A DNA stretch of 64,000 nucleotides from contig OY755177.1 of the NCBI GenBank assembly GCA_963576735.1, positions 9,176,001 to 9,240,000 of the forward strand. The letters are read 5' to 3'. Source of the stretch: Bedellia somnulentella. Taxonomy: Eukaryota > Arthropoda > Insecta > Lepidoptera > Bedelliidae. This document shows positions 10,885 to 25,800 of this stretch, piece after piece. The notes below the pieces were generated by a model. The model did not search any database. It had not been told where the DNA came from and saw only the letters and a program-made list of their open reading frames with translations. Position 1 is the stretch's first letter, and each line of letters starts with the position of its first letter. The position numbers were made by a program, and so were the translations under genes.

Positions 10885-13800
10885 GTAAGTACAAATACTC
10901 ATGAAACTCCCACACAGTAGAGCACAATTCTAGCAAACACTGCAAGTATTCACATGTTTTCAATCTGTTCATGTATTCACAATCTAATATATTCCAATTC
11001 TAAAACAAATACCATGTGTACAAATAACTGACTAAACATATACTTCATGAAATGTACCCAAGATTTTAAATTACTCCTAAGATACATTTAAATAAAAAAT
11101 GTCCAGTGATAAATAGAATCAAATGCCAAAATTTCATGTTTCAAGTTGAACATATGTCGCAGGAAAATCGTCAAACTCGTTAACTTATAAGTTTCCTAGG
11201 AAACTTGTAAGTTGACGGAAAACCGTCAAACAACAAGCGAATTTACACATTACCTGATAGTTTTTAGGAAACTTGTAAAATAACGGACTCACCTCAGGAA
11301 ACTTGTCAAAGAAGCGCTGACGGCGGCGCGAAGAGAGGGGTGTTAGTCAATGCTGATTGGCCGGCGGCGGTCACGTGACGTGACGCATTCGCGCGTTTTA
11401 TCAACTCTACAATCAACACTAATATTTTTCTTACTTTACTTATGCTATCTATCTATCTCTATCTATTAATTTGCTATTATTTGCTGTCACTGACATGAAG
11501 TTAAAACATTTAAAGAGTATTTATTAAATATAATTTGTGCTGCTGCGTAGTGTCGGCTTAAAATAGCACTACCCCATTTCTTCCGGTGGGTGTAAGTAAG
11601 AGGCGACTAACGGTATTGGGGCTTTTGTGGGATTTTTGGGCGATGTGGTTGGAGACCTATCACCGACTGCCTTAATCTCGTCATCTTTTCCCCACTCAAC
11701 TTTCCAAAAGTGGCTGAGGAATTTCTAATTCCTTAGCTCTGGCTACCTCTTCTAGGGATTTATAGCCGTTGGTATATGTATGTGTGTATGTAATTTGTTT
11801 GTATATGTAAGTTGTATATGTATGTGTGTATTTATATCGTTATACATTTAGTTGTATAGTATGAATACCGCCTAGATAATTTTTAATGCCGTTTTAATTT
11901 AAAGAATGTTTTAATACCGATACTTACTTACAAACCTATACTCACGGTAATAAATCCCTAGAAGGGCTAGTCTTAGCGTCGGAGTATGGCTACTTCTTGC
12001 AGTTAAATGGGAAAAGTTTGTAATATAAACATTCATGGTGATAGGTCTCCAACCCCATCGCCAAAACAACACTAAAAAAGCCCTAAAGACCTTAGTCACC
12101 TCCAATGACATCCGTTCGTATAGGTTACCGCAAGAAATATGTTAGTGCTATTCTTAACCAATAATTGTTAAATTTTAAACTCTAAATAATTTACTGCACT
12201 CATAATGTTTTGTCCCGCGGTTGTCGCAAGAGGAAACCAAAGGCTTTTTAAGTGATTGTTAGGTGAAGCGGCTGCATACCCACCGCCACCTACTAATTCT
12301 GTAGCTCAAGATTCATCTTATTGTGATTCGATACTGTGATTTGAGTGAGTGAAAAGCAAATCAGAAGGTTGGTTGATTAGCAAATGGAAACTTTTGTAAA
12401 AATCCGTTATTCGTAGTTTTCGTTTATTATTACTTAAGATTAACGGCTAGGAAGCCCTTCTTTGAAACGCTCTTAGGCCAGTTCTTCGTTTATATATGAA
12501 AATATTAAATCGTTGTCATTACTTTAAATTCATGCTTTTTACTCAACCAACTTCTTAAACAATCAGCGGTAACTAGTTCTGTTAAAAATTTCACTAGCAG
12601 CCATTAGGAAGCTTACAAATTTCCTAAATTATAAATTCAAAACTCGGAAACGTGTCAAAAATGGTTCCCAATTACAAGTTTCCTGAGTTGAGTACGTTAT
12701 TTTACAAGTTTCCTAAAAACTATCAGGTAAGATGTAAATTCGCTTGTTGTTTCACGGTTTTCCGTCAATTTACAAGTTTCCTAGGAAACTTATAAGTTAA
12801 CGAGTTTGACGATTTTCCTGCGACACATACATTATGCAGATAAATTGAATCTTAGTAATGTTCAAACACTACTTCTTTATTACTGTAAAAACTCCTGAAG
12901 ATTAACTTGAATACCATTTTGTATGGACACATGATTAGTAACTACTGTTCTTATTCTGATACTATTTCTGCATTAATGGTTTTTATTAACTATGCACAAA
13001 TGTTTCCCTGCCTCAAAAAAAACACAATTAAGGATGTGTATTAAAAAAATACATATTAATTCCTCCAGAATAATAAAAATATCATTCATATTTAATTTAG
13101 TCCATGTTATGAAACTTAATTTATTGTAAAGCTACTGCAAAATAATTATTGGTATAATTCAAGCTTAATTATAGCTGGCAGGGCTAAGAGATGGTAGGTC
13201 TAATTACTTTTGAAGGCATTCATATGATAAACATATAATTCCGTTTTTGATTGAATATTTCATAACATTTCTATATAAGTGGAATAGCCATATCCAAGTC
13301 ATTAACATGTTCCCTTTGTAAATAAATTTCATAAATTCTACAGATTTTTAGTGTAGCAATAGTAAATATGGTTAAAAAGGATTAGATCTGTTAGGTTATA
13401 ATGCCTATTAGGTATTAAGCCTGAGATCACCAATATTTACATCACCCACATTACTTCCAAGTATAATGACAACCATTTTAAAAGTGGTAGATTAACTGTT
13501 TTATTTATTTGGTGTCAAAATGGTAGCATACAGTATGAACAATTCTTAACAGCATCAATCCTCACTGAGTTGAATGTTAAATTAAGGAGATATATATTTA
13601 TAGAGCATTTTTGGCATTTTAGCACCCGAAACCTACTTATCATTGTCTAATTTCAACCATTAACTAACCCAGCAGGATCTCTTTGTACATAAGGTAATAG
13701 AAGAAATTATATAGTGGTGGATTGTACCATGCACTATTTAGTATAAATTATCTTCATTGTTTCATTCGTCATAAATAGATGTGCTGTATTAAGGAGGAAT

Positions 13801-16800
13801 ATTTAATTGTAAATGCTGTTTTTGTTGAAAACTAAAAGATTAGTAAAGTAGAATATGAAACGAATTATGAAGATATTCTCGTCATGTTTTATTTAAAATT
13901 TATCTCACTGTCAAATTACGCAAAAACATTGAGGAAGTTGATAATTACAATACTCGTCAACAAGTGGGCCATTAATTTAACATAGTTTAGAAGAAAGGAC
14001 TCAATTTGAATTTGAACGTAATGTGTTTTTTCAGTCTGACACAAAAATAGAAATGAGTTAAATGAATCCACTACTTTTACTTACAAATTATTATCATTTT
14101 ATTGTATTATTATAGACATATTTATTTCATGTGATGATAACAGGTTTGCTGAAAGGCAACTACATCATTAAAATTAGAGGATAACAAGTGCATTGAGATT
14201 CTAATAAATTAGTACCAACATATTTTCAATGTTCTAATAATTTTTGTTTTTTTATTCATGCTTTCTTTCATTTGATTAGAATACATTTGATACATACATC
14301 TCTAGTTTAGCATTATAGCATGTTGTATATAACATAATCTATAATAACATTTCTTATTTTATACATTTTTAAGTAAATTATAATAATGTCAATAAAACAT
14401 TCATTTCAAAAATTCCATTTCCCTACCATCATTATTTTTCAAAAATATAGTATCATAAGTTCATCCACACTACTTAGTACATGGCTGTAAAATATTAAAA
14501 ATACTTATGACGAAATCTCTTAACATTCTTTATGACTATGACTAACAATTGTAAGCAATTGGATCTCATTGTCAGCCACAGATTTTTCAAGGCAACATTA
14601 CAATTACTTTGTGTTACTCGGTAGTGGAGTTGCACAACACCCTTTGTTGAAAACTAACACACACAAATACACTCACTGACAATGCTTGTAACTTGAAACT
14701 TCATTTCTACTACTTCACTTATTAGTACCTATTGTCTACCTTGATAAATTAATTGTAAAATGGAAAGAACTCCACGATTATATGTTCCTAGCCTTGATAG
14801 AAATACTAATTGCCATCAAACAAACCTACGTAATTAAAATTACGACGGAATTCATAAATGGGTTGGTTACATCTTCAGTATCATAGATGCTTATATAAGG
14901 TTTACTGGTTGAACTGGGTGCGATGATGTTGAAAGAAATCGATTTGGATCCCAGTCAGTGCCTATTCCCACTTTACATCACCAATGAAGGTACTATGTTC
15001 TCTTACCTACCTTCCATGCTACCGTAATTCCAAATAGTTTTATTAATAGTGGTTATCCAGTGATCAAAATTCGATCATAATTAAAGTAAGCCGTTAATAA
15101 TGTTAAAGACAAACAATAATGTTTTTTAATTTAAATCTTTTTGTTCATGAAAACCTCATGTGGGGATTATTACTAATAAATAAAGAATAAATAAAGGAAA
15201 GAAAAAAATTTCTTTCCTTTATTTATTAATAATGTTTTTTATTGTTGTAAAAAGTAAAGAATTCACTATTCTGATTTACATTCAGAACCAATAAAAAAGA
15301 TGAATTTTTAAAGGAGCTATATCTTGAATATTCTATATTTATCCCCTCAGATGGCTGAGGGTGTTTAAACATTGTGTCCACTAAGAGATCTGTATCCAAA
15401 ACAGGCAGGACTTCAAAATTGTTATATAATAGAGTCTACGAAAATGACAAAAACATTGTAAAAACTAAATAACTTCTTGGAAAAGTTGTTTCGTGAATAT
15501 TTCGGACCCACTTTTGTTGTATCTAACCGTAAATGGATATCGCTAATCTATGAGCCATCCGTTTTAGTTTCACAGAAGAATTTACAACACGAAGGGATTT
15601 AACAAGACACCCAGAATAGTTCGCACGGGTAGACTTACGGCATAAAATAGAAACTATGATTTATTAAACTTACAGAGAATAGGAATGTTAATTTGCTTAT
15701 CTTTTTTTTAATTCTTTACTCTTTATCGTTTCAATATTCAATGTAAAATATATAATGAACATTATTTGCTCTGAGTAAGTCACATTAATTTTCAAAACAA
15801 ATTAATAATTTCCCTTCATTGCGGGCTATCTGTTATCTTTAAATAAGATCAAGTGTTTCGTCACTGTGCGTGTGACTGTAAGCTTGTGACGGAATCTACG
15901 TAATAATATATGAGTTACAGCTGTTACTCTTCACAGAGCAGTAATAATAGAAAAACTTGGCAGTTACGTATCATATTTACAATAATTGTCAACACAACTA
16001 TTGCAAGCTAAATGAATTCAATTTCATCAGCATTGAAGCGATGCGCTTACTTCCTTTTTAACTTTAATAGCGGAACACTATGCGTTCCAAATCCGACGAT
16101 GAATATACGAAAATACATATATTCTTTATACATTTACACTCCCGCTACACTATACTTCCGCCGCTCCTTCCCATTTGGGTTAGGCAGGGACTCGATCTCC
16201 ACTTTGTACGATCCTGGCAAAACTTTCTAGCTTCGTTTAAAACCATCAATCTTATTAAACATGCGCTTTTATTCTTTATACTTCGAATACCTGCCTTTTT
16301 GAGCACATTCTATAGTTAGTTTAAAAAGTAAATTTGACAGTTTTATATGGTTGGAGTCTCGTTTTAAGTAATGCTTGTGTCTGTAGAATTAAAGTTTATC
16401 TCAGTAAAGATAGGTAATGCGGAAAATTCGTGATCTATAACCTGTCAATAAACCTCGCATGACATACATATTATATGAAAGATCTAATCGGATTTCTTTA
16501 ATGGATTAGAGATAATTCGTAATATAACATAGGTGGGCCTATTAAAAAGCCCACCTTACACATGACCTGCTAGGTTATTAGGAGGTTTACCGTTGCTGAC
16601 GTGGAAATTTTAATGATGTAATAACCCGAAATGTGCTTCGCAGTACAGTAAAATATATGTTTTAAAATCTTTTTTAAATATGTAAAGTAAATGTAGTATT
16701 TTTGTAAAGAAATAGTTAAAGCTAGTCGAGTCGAGCTTATATTTCTCGAAATAATTGTAAAAACTCCCGACATTGGGATAGTTGGCCAGACTATCAAAAT

Positions 16801-19800
16801 TATATAATCATTATTATTCTTATTATCCGTATAATATATCTACTCTCGTGTAAGATACTAACCCTACATTCTTTATTTAAAATTCTTATTTCTAATAACA
16901 AGAAAACAGCTTTGGAAAAAAAACATCCACTATTGGTATAAAGGAGGACAAATTATGCTGAAATAAAAAAATGTGTTAGCTTGCCAATGATAAAGACTTA
17001 GTATCGAAATACACCTCGTACGTATTCTTTCGCGGATCTAATGTTACTTTATTATGTTAAACGAACTTGAAAAAAAAACATTTTTTTACTAAATAAATCA
17101 AATTTACCTTCGAAATAGGCTAAGGCTGTATCGCGAGGATCAAATCTATGACTTTTCTTTACAAAGATACCAGCTAAGTTTGGGAAAACGTTACCAAATA
17201 ATCGTGTTTGTTTATAATATGTAAGTAGGTATTCGTGTCAATCGATATGTCTGTATCGAAGTTGTTAATTCCTTCCTACATCTAATTATGTAAAACACGT
17301 TTCACTATTAACTGTTTTTCCGTTCTCACTATTGATTTGCATCCTATTATCATACTTACGATGTTTCTTTCACTATCATTCCTTTTCTTGTACTTTGTTA
17401 GCCTAATAATTCTACGCTTATATTTATATTAATGTACTCTTGATTTTTTGGAGTCCGTACCAAAAAGATAAAATGGGACCCTTTTACTAAGGCTTCGCTG
17501 CCTATCCGTCTCTTACGAGGGTTTATAACATATAAAAAAAAATGCGCTCACATACAACAAACTTAATTTTTATGACTGATATTGATGATGGCAACCGATA
17601 GTCGACTGAAATATCCACTTTTAATAACATACATACATTTAATCACGGCCATAAATACCAAAAAGGAGTAGCCAGAGCTTAAGAGCTAGAAACACCTCAG
17701 ACACATTTGGAAGACGATAGGGGACAACAATTAATAACAAATCATATAATATTGCAGGAACACCCAAACAACAGGCTTATTATGCGTGAACCGATTCGCC
17801 CTTCGCCGTTTTTAGTTAATGTTAGCAATCCAATCTAAAAATATTTTGTCATAAAAGTCAAAACACTTAAAACTACTGATTTCACACATAAATTGAATAG
17901 AAAACCCAAACGCCTTTGTTATCATCTCTCACGAAGGCTATATCAATTGACTTGTATCTATACATAGACATCACTTCCGAATGATGTCATACACACCGTT
18001 GTCGCTCGCATATTGAGTAACCTAATTTTCTCAACATTTGTGTGGTATCGATTTCTCTAACTCACTTTATGGATATCGAGAGGCTCATTTAAAATGATTT
18101 TTCATCGTCATGTCCATGTTATTCGATGTCTCTTTTATTTATTCCAGAATATTTGTAACCTCTTCCTTTCTGTTGGTGTGGTTATGGGGTTTCAAGAGTT
18201 TTTACTGAAAATCCTAGTGTGCCCCTTAAAAACTTAAAACTTCTTGTTGATATAAATGTATAAAATATTTGTATAGATAATTTCAAAAAATAATAATCAA
18301 GCCATAACATTGCAATATTTGCAATGCAATTTTTTGGTTTGGATATTTTCTCAATGGAATACTAAAGTGAATATCCTATACGAGGCACTCTGCCAGTCTC
18401 TCTTTTGCGAGTTGACTCAAAAACATGTTTAAATTCTCCTCAAGTACAGCGTAATAATGCCTTTAGAATGCTACTAGTGATCTCACGATCTCACAATGCA
18501 TCAACAATGTTTGCAGTAGCAAATGTTGATGATTTCACTATTATGCGTCTCTCATACCTTTGGTGTGTTAGTTGTAAGTTAGGTGGTATATAAGTTATTT
18601 CAGAAAGTATGGATTTTCTAATATATTGTCTCAGCTAGTTAAAAACAGCGAAAATCGAGAGAAAGATGAAGGTTTTTTTAAATATGTATGTAATATGTAT
18701 ACATTAGAGCCAATTTGGAGGACACATTTAGATCAAGGAGAGAATGAATACAAAATAGCAGGTCAAAAGTACGTAGAATTAAAAAGCATATTTATGAAAG
18801 GATTTATAAATGTGAATCAACCTCGAGAGAAATACCAGGATCATGCAAAGTGGTAATCGATAGTCTCTGCTTAGATCCCCGATTAGAACTAATGCCGTGA
18901 ATTATTTATGTATATCGTTCGAATAAGTTTGAAATCATTCATTCTAATGCTCATTGTACAATAGCAAAAAGTTACAGAAATACAGTAACATTTCTTTATT
19001 ACCTTGTTACAGTCCGCATCAGAATAGTTTGTCATACGAATGATTTTCCAGACCGGTAAACACAATTAACTTGATTACCTACTTGAACACAATCAGATAT
19101 TATCTTTGTCCTCAATTATTATCACTTATCGTGTATTAAATCGTTTCGGTCATGTGATGATTGGTGCACTCCATATAGTTTTCTTTAAGATAAGTTGACG
19201 TCATGGATTTACCATTTAGTTTCAAGTTTTAATATTAGTAGTAGGCAACTTATACTTTTGTAAGTTTTAGTTGAACTATTTTCTGTGTAGTGTCAGATTG
19301 AAATAGCACTAATTACTTCCCGCGGGTGTCTAAAAAATGACTTAGGCAATCCTATCCTATTAATATTATAAATGTGAAAGTTTAGATGTTTATGTGTTTG
19401 AGCCGAAAAGGCTCCTTGAGTACATAATGTGTATGAATGAAATTTGGCAGAATGCTAGATAATGACCCAAATTGTCAAATACGGTACTTTTTACTAATAC
19501 ATAAAGAATAAATAAAGAAAAGAAAAATTTCGACACAGGCGGGAATCGAACCCGCGACCTCGGGTATACGCCCCCGTCGCGTCGCTCTGCCAATTGAGCT
19601 ACCGTGTCAATGGCTGCCAGCGCGAAATTCTTCTATCCTTAATTTCTTTTACACGTTTAAGTAGTGTTGGCGTTTCCTACCTCCGAATTTTTAATAATTC
19701 AGAAGGCCACTTGTTTACCTTTTCAGATAGAATGCAAATGTTGAAAACGCCTAACTATCACATAATTTAAATCTTTTTGTTCATGAAAACCTCATTAATT

Positions 19801-22800
19801 ATTCATTCAAACCTCGTTCATGAAAATTCGGAGGTAGGAAACGCAAACACTACTTAAACGTGTAAAAGAAATAAAGGATGGAAGAATTTCGCGCTGGCAG
19901 CCATTGACACGGTAGCTCAATTGGCAGAGCGGCGGGGGCGTATACCCGAGGTCGCGGGTTCGATTCCCACCTGTGTCGAAATTTTTCTTTCCTTTATTTA
20001 TTAGTAATAATCCCCACATGAGGTTTTCATGAACAAAAAGATTTAAGTTACGATTCTTTTTATCAATAATATTCACGGCTGATTCAGCTAAGAGTACCGG
20101 AAAAAACGCCTAAAGTTTTGTCATAAGCAAATTTGTCAGTACGAAGTCTGTCGGGTCAGCTTGTTGGGCTATGAACCTTTACTTTTAATCTTTTTCCCAC
20201 TCAAGTTCCAAGAGGCCGAAAAATTTCGATGTTTGTGTGTTAGTCGGTCGGTCTATGTAATTCACAGACCAACTACTAACACTTGTATTATGTCGTTATA
20301 ACTTATTATAGCTATCTATGTTCATATTGTTTATGGCGTGTCGTATGGTCTTTATTGAATGACTCATTTTGACGAATGGTACATGTTTACCGCTGGGTGT
20401 AATAATTTGCCGTAATATCTTATGCTAAGCTTAAATATGTGTAAAATGATGCAAATTCTCGTTGGTTGGAATAAAAAGGAAACATACATACATATACTCA
20501 CGGCTATAAATCCCTAAAGGGGTAGCCAGAGCTGAGAAATTAGAAATTCCTCAGCCACTTTTGGAAGTTGAGTGGGGAAAGATGGTAGAATAAAGGTTGT
20601 TGGTGATGGGTCTCCAACCGCATCGCCCAAAAATCCCTTAAAAAGCCCCAAGTCCGTTAGTCGCCTCTTACGTACACCCACCGGAAGAAATGGGGTAGTG
20701 CTATTCTAAACCGACACTACACAGCTAAAGAAAAGAAAAGTTATACTTAAATACCTAATACTTCCAGTCATTTAAAAGAAGAAATTTAATACATAAAAAT
20801 CTTATACTAATTTTCTTTAACAATTTATCATTCGCTGTGTATTTGCGAAAGTACTATTGTTTGTGGCGTGTAGTGTCGGCTTAGAATAGCACTACCCCGT
20901 TTCTACCGATGGGTGTACGTAAGAGGCGACTAACGGTATTGGGGCTTTTAAGGGATTTTTGGGCGATGCGGTTGGAGACCCATCACCGACAACCTTTACT
21001 TTACTATCTTTTCCCCACTCAACTTTCCAAAAGTGGCTGAGGAATTTCTAATTCCTTAGCTCTGGCTACCCCTTCTTGGGATCTATAGCCGTGAGTATAT
21101 GTATGTATGTACTATTGTTTGTTTAAACATTATTTCGCAAACCAATTGCTCACAAATGTACGAGTACATATTTATAAACCATGTAAAATGTTAGTATGAA
21201 GATGAAGTCATACATAACCAAACTTAACTTTCAATCGACCTGCTTGATAGAGATTTAACTTTTAAATGTAACTTGGGATTTTTCTGTTGATTTGACTAGA
21301 GCAAAATAAAAGATATACATACATTTGGAAATTGATATGGGATAAGATGGTAGAAATAAAGTATCGTTGTTGATGGGTCTCCAACCGCATCGCCCAAAAA
21401 CTACTTAAAAAAGCGCTTAGTCGCCTCTTACGACAACCGTGGGTAGAAAGGGGTGCTGACATTTTAAGTCAGCACTACAAGATAGATAATTAATACATTT
21501 ATTATTCAAGAACATATCATACAACATTAGACAAAAGCATCTTACAACTAACTTAAAACTAAAAATAATTTAACAATAAAATTAGACATTTATAATAAAA
21601 AAAAAAAAGGTCAATTAAACAAACAAGATAGATATACATTATGACTTTTGTTTCTGACTTCCAAAATGACGTCATTTCAGTACTATTCGCAGATCGCAGT
21701 ATTTCAACCGCAGTGGGTTTCCTCGCTTCTACCACATATAACAATGAAATACCTAATAAAAAAACAATCGTGTTTTGTTTAGTTATCTTTTGACCAAGAT
21801 AACAGTAACAATAATCTTACCTGAAAATAAAATTTTATTGCCCATACGAAGATATCCCTGAGCCAGTTTATTAGTCAGGTTACTGGGCTCATTTTTGTAT
21901 TGTGGACCTTTGGGGTGGATAATAGAGATAAAGGTCATCTTAGATATTTTTATTACTCGGGTCGTGGCGGTCGAAAAAGGTACTAACCATAGTTATCGTA
22001 GATGTTGTACTAGACCACTAAAGAGATTGGTGCTATTAAAGTGATAAGTGGCACCATATCTTACTTTTTTATACACTTAAATGTAATTGATTCTTTAGCT
22101 CTGGCTACCATTTTTAAGGATAAATATGCTTTTATAGTAGTTATGAGTATAAAAATTCTCACACAAAAAGAGGGTATCAAATCCTCAACGGAACGCTCGT
22201 TCACCAAGTTAATAAATAATAATAAATAAATATATACGGACATATTATATATCTGCTGTGTAGTGTCGGCTCTGCTGTGTAGTGTCGGCTTAGAATAGCA
22301 CTACCCCATTTCTTCCGGTGGGTGTACGTAAGAGGCGACTAACGGTATTGGGGCTTTTAAGGGATTTTTGGGCGATGCGCTTGGAGACCCATCACCAACA
22401 ACCTTTTTTTCACCATCTTTTCCCCATGCAACTTCCAAAAGTGGCTGAGGAATTTCTAATTCCTTAGCTCTGGCTACCCCTTCTAGGGATTTATAGCCGT
22501 GAGTATACGTATGTATGTATGTATGTATATTATACACAGATCAAGTTAGCCCCAAACTAAGTATAACTTGTATTATATTTGATATTATATAATACACATA
22601 TAAATAACATCCAAGACTAAGGAACAGTCATTTATGCTCATCACATAAATGTTGCCCTCAGCGGGGATCGAACCCGCAACCTCCGGACCGAGAAGCTAGT
22701 CACCTATCCACTCGGCCACGGCTGTCGTCACCATTATATTCGACGTCTACGTCCGTGTCAGAGTGGATAAGTGACTAGCATCCCGGTCCAGAGATTGCGG

Positions 22801-25800
22801 TCCGAAATATCGGTTTTTTGTAAAGCAGAACCTCACGTCACATGTGATTCTTATTCGAATGAAATCGATAGTTATTATCGATAACTGAAAATAGTTAATC
22901 CTTACTAATATTATAAATGGGAAAGTGAGTTTGTTTGTTTGTTTATTTGTTCCGCTTTCACGCCGTAATTACCGAACCGATTGCTTTGAAATTTTGCAAA
23001 CGTATAGTTAGAAGTTTGGATTAAATAATAGGGTACTTTCATCCTGGAAAAAAATGATGTTTCCGAGGGAAATCGTAGAAATGATAAGTTTGCTTATAGT
23101 AGTGCTTTATACTGCAATATAACCGAATTTCACGCGGGCGAAGCCGTGGGCGGAAAGCTAGTTATATATAAAAGAATTAAGCAAATAGTTACAATCACAT
23201 TTTTCTGTTTACCACGGGTTGATGGCAAGGAATTTTTAAATCAGCTCAACTTGCTGTAACTCATTGTAATAACTCACTTTAGGAGCAATTGTGTTAAAAC
23301 TATAATTTATAAAAGATTTTTCAATACAAATTGTGCTGAGTACAACACTAATAACATATTTGTTATAATTACAGGACAATTTCCTGCCGCCATCCCAAAG
23401 GAATAACTACGACTGCGAAAAAGACCCCACAGGCCCGCTAAACAGGAAAAAGTTGATCGAGCACATCAACAAGCAGGCCCTAGAAACCCCGGACAGGCCC
23501 GAAGTGAAACCTTACGTCGCTGGAGTCATTCGGGGGAAGAAGGTAATTCGTTTTTCATATGCACTATCAACCATGGGTTCTAGTCCTACAAAGAAAAAGG
23601 GCATACAGACCCAATAGGTGTGCAGTAGTAACATTAATCTAGTCTCAAATGTTTAATTATATTATTCTAATTTATAAGGCAAATATTTTAGTCATTCTGC
23701 TCATCTATTAATGATAGTAAAGAAGAATATTTTAGAACAAAACCACAACTGTGATAGCTCCGTGGGTAGGACATTACTTATCGCGCAGATGATAAGGGTT
23801 CAAATCACGGGCCGGGCCTTCACCAATTTGTCTTTTCTAAAGACATTTTCATTTTCTCACAGCCCATATATGTCTACCTATATAGGGTGATTTTGGCCAT
23901 AGTCCACCACGCTGGACATATGTGTGGTTAATTTATCATGGTTGTTAACGGTGAGAAAACCGATATGGCTGAGTTGTACTTAGTCATGTGACAGTGTATT
24001 GGTATTCGTACAAAACGGCGATAGGTGTGCCCCCTATCACGTGAGTTAGGTAACAATGTCACTTGATGTTCAGAAGTATTAGCACCTCTGCCAACCCCTA
24101 TACGGCGTGAATTTTTGAGTTGGAGAAACCCACAATAATTCATTTTTTCAAAAAACATTACGATATGAAACTGTAAGCTCGTCAATTGTAATTTATACAA
24201 AATAAAACCTTGAAAATTTAACTGATGTGTGGCAAAAGACTATTTGCTAATTAATTTGAATATTCATGAAGGCAATTATTACGTAGCGTTTAAGTTGGTT
24301 AATTACTATTCAGTCCGAATGAAATTACATACGTAAATATTCCGTAACTCTATAAAACCACATCGCTTTTTACTTTTATGACATCGGCCTCAAACATTCC
24401 CGATGCTCAGCTCCGAACAATAAAATCCAAGATAGATTTGCTGGCGTCACGACATATTTCATTGTCTTTGTCTATTTATATACTTCGCTTTCCAGCCAAA
24501 TATTATTTATTATAGGCAATGGTTGATAAATTTAATTCAATTTTATATCCTTACTAAACTAGATACTTAATTGCTCCATACCATAAGTTTTTCGCTAAGT
24601 GCACTAGACTAGAAACATTTATGTCGCGAAGAATTGTATCAACAGAACAGTTGTTTTCTTAATTAGTATTTCTATTGAATCATCTAGCAAACAAGAAGAT
24701 CTTAGTAACCGATTTATAACACAAAATGTCGCAGAGATATATTCTTTGAAAGTATCGTAGTCGATGTAATCTCATATGAAAGAGCTAATAGCAACGTATA
24801 ACAATCAATAAATTATTGTCAAGCGATTGATGAACGAAAAAACCATAAGAGGGCTTGAGTCGTTTTAGTAGCTAAATATTCCAAAATGTGTCTACTAGTA
24901 TAAAAGCAAGTGTCTAGCGCACCAAATAAATTTGTTTTAGATCATTAATTACATTATGCAAAACAGTGGTCGGAACTTAGTTGATATGCAATAAAAATCG
25001 ATTACAACACTAATATATTCGCAAGCGTTTAAAAAAGTCTTTACTGAATTCATTAAAGAATATGTCTGAAGATAAATGATGTCATAAAAGTAGCTGCAAA
25101 ATTGACATTCCTACAGAATCGGCTTCTAGCCAACAAAATGCACAAATTTGAAAAGGGCGTGGCTAACGTAACCGTTAATTAGGGAATCAATTTAAAATTC
25201 ATTTTGCGCACTCATGTCGCGTCATCGGGCATCCGGTTATATCATCTATTAAATAAATAATTGTTATTTATACAATGCGCAGATATGCATTTACTCTGAA
25301 ATATTGCATACATCAAAATAATAATTCAATGCGATTTTATCTGAATGCAGCGGTTGCCAAGGCTACGAACTAGTACATTTAGCTATTTTTCGTAGCTGTG
25401 GTTCAAGTCTGCCAACCTTCAAAAGACTTCAGTTAGGCTCGAGCCCCTGGTTAGGGCATAGTATAGTTTGTCTTCATTTATTTTATCCCATCTTCACAAT
25501 ATAAACCAAAACCATTTAATACTATTGCCTGATGGTCCTCGACCATTATGACTAGTTTGATTACTACCACTTAAACGATCAAGGGGTTAAAATCGGAATA
25601 AAATAAGAAAGGCGATTGATAAATAGTAAATTTTTTAAAACATGCATACAAAAAAAGGTACAGCCAGAGCTTTGCAATCGGAAATGCCTCAGCCACGTTT
25701 CGAAGTTGTATGGGGCGGAGATTGTAAGATGGATCTCCAACCACATCGCCCAACTATCGTTTAAAAGGCCCTCATACCCTGAGTCGCCTCTTACTACACC

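Larger units (their letters stand above)
11156..12824. mobile_element. 1.67-kb element with about 160-bp inverted repeats and subterminal motifs
   Basis: The ends are GTCGCAGGAAAATCGTC and its inverse. The arms 11156-11315 and 12640-12824 match inversely. Each arm repeats a TTAGGAAACTTGTAA-type motif three or more times, like transposase-binding subterminal repeats of hAT or P-like elements. The flanks ACATAT/ACATAC may be a mutated target duplication. The interior has a GC-rich block (11310-11400) and two nested retroposons but no transposase ORF. Confidence 0.7.

Noticed and set aside
18405..18856. Two plus-strand ORFs in tropomodulin intron 1
   Set aside because: The first has no support; the second is decayed LINE 3' end.
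19390..20076. ORFs reading through the tRNA-like modules (also 53982-54251)
   Set aside because: They are translations of the snapback retroposon, not genes.
22301..22537. Minus-strand ORFs starting MYNIHTYIHTYTHGYK and similar ones at 31785, 35609, 38968 and 55774
   Set aside because: All are the antisense of the ATGT-tailed retroposon; shared because the repeat is shared.
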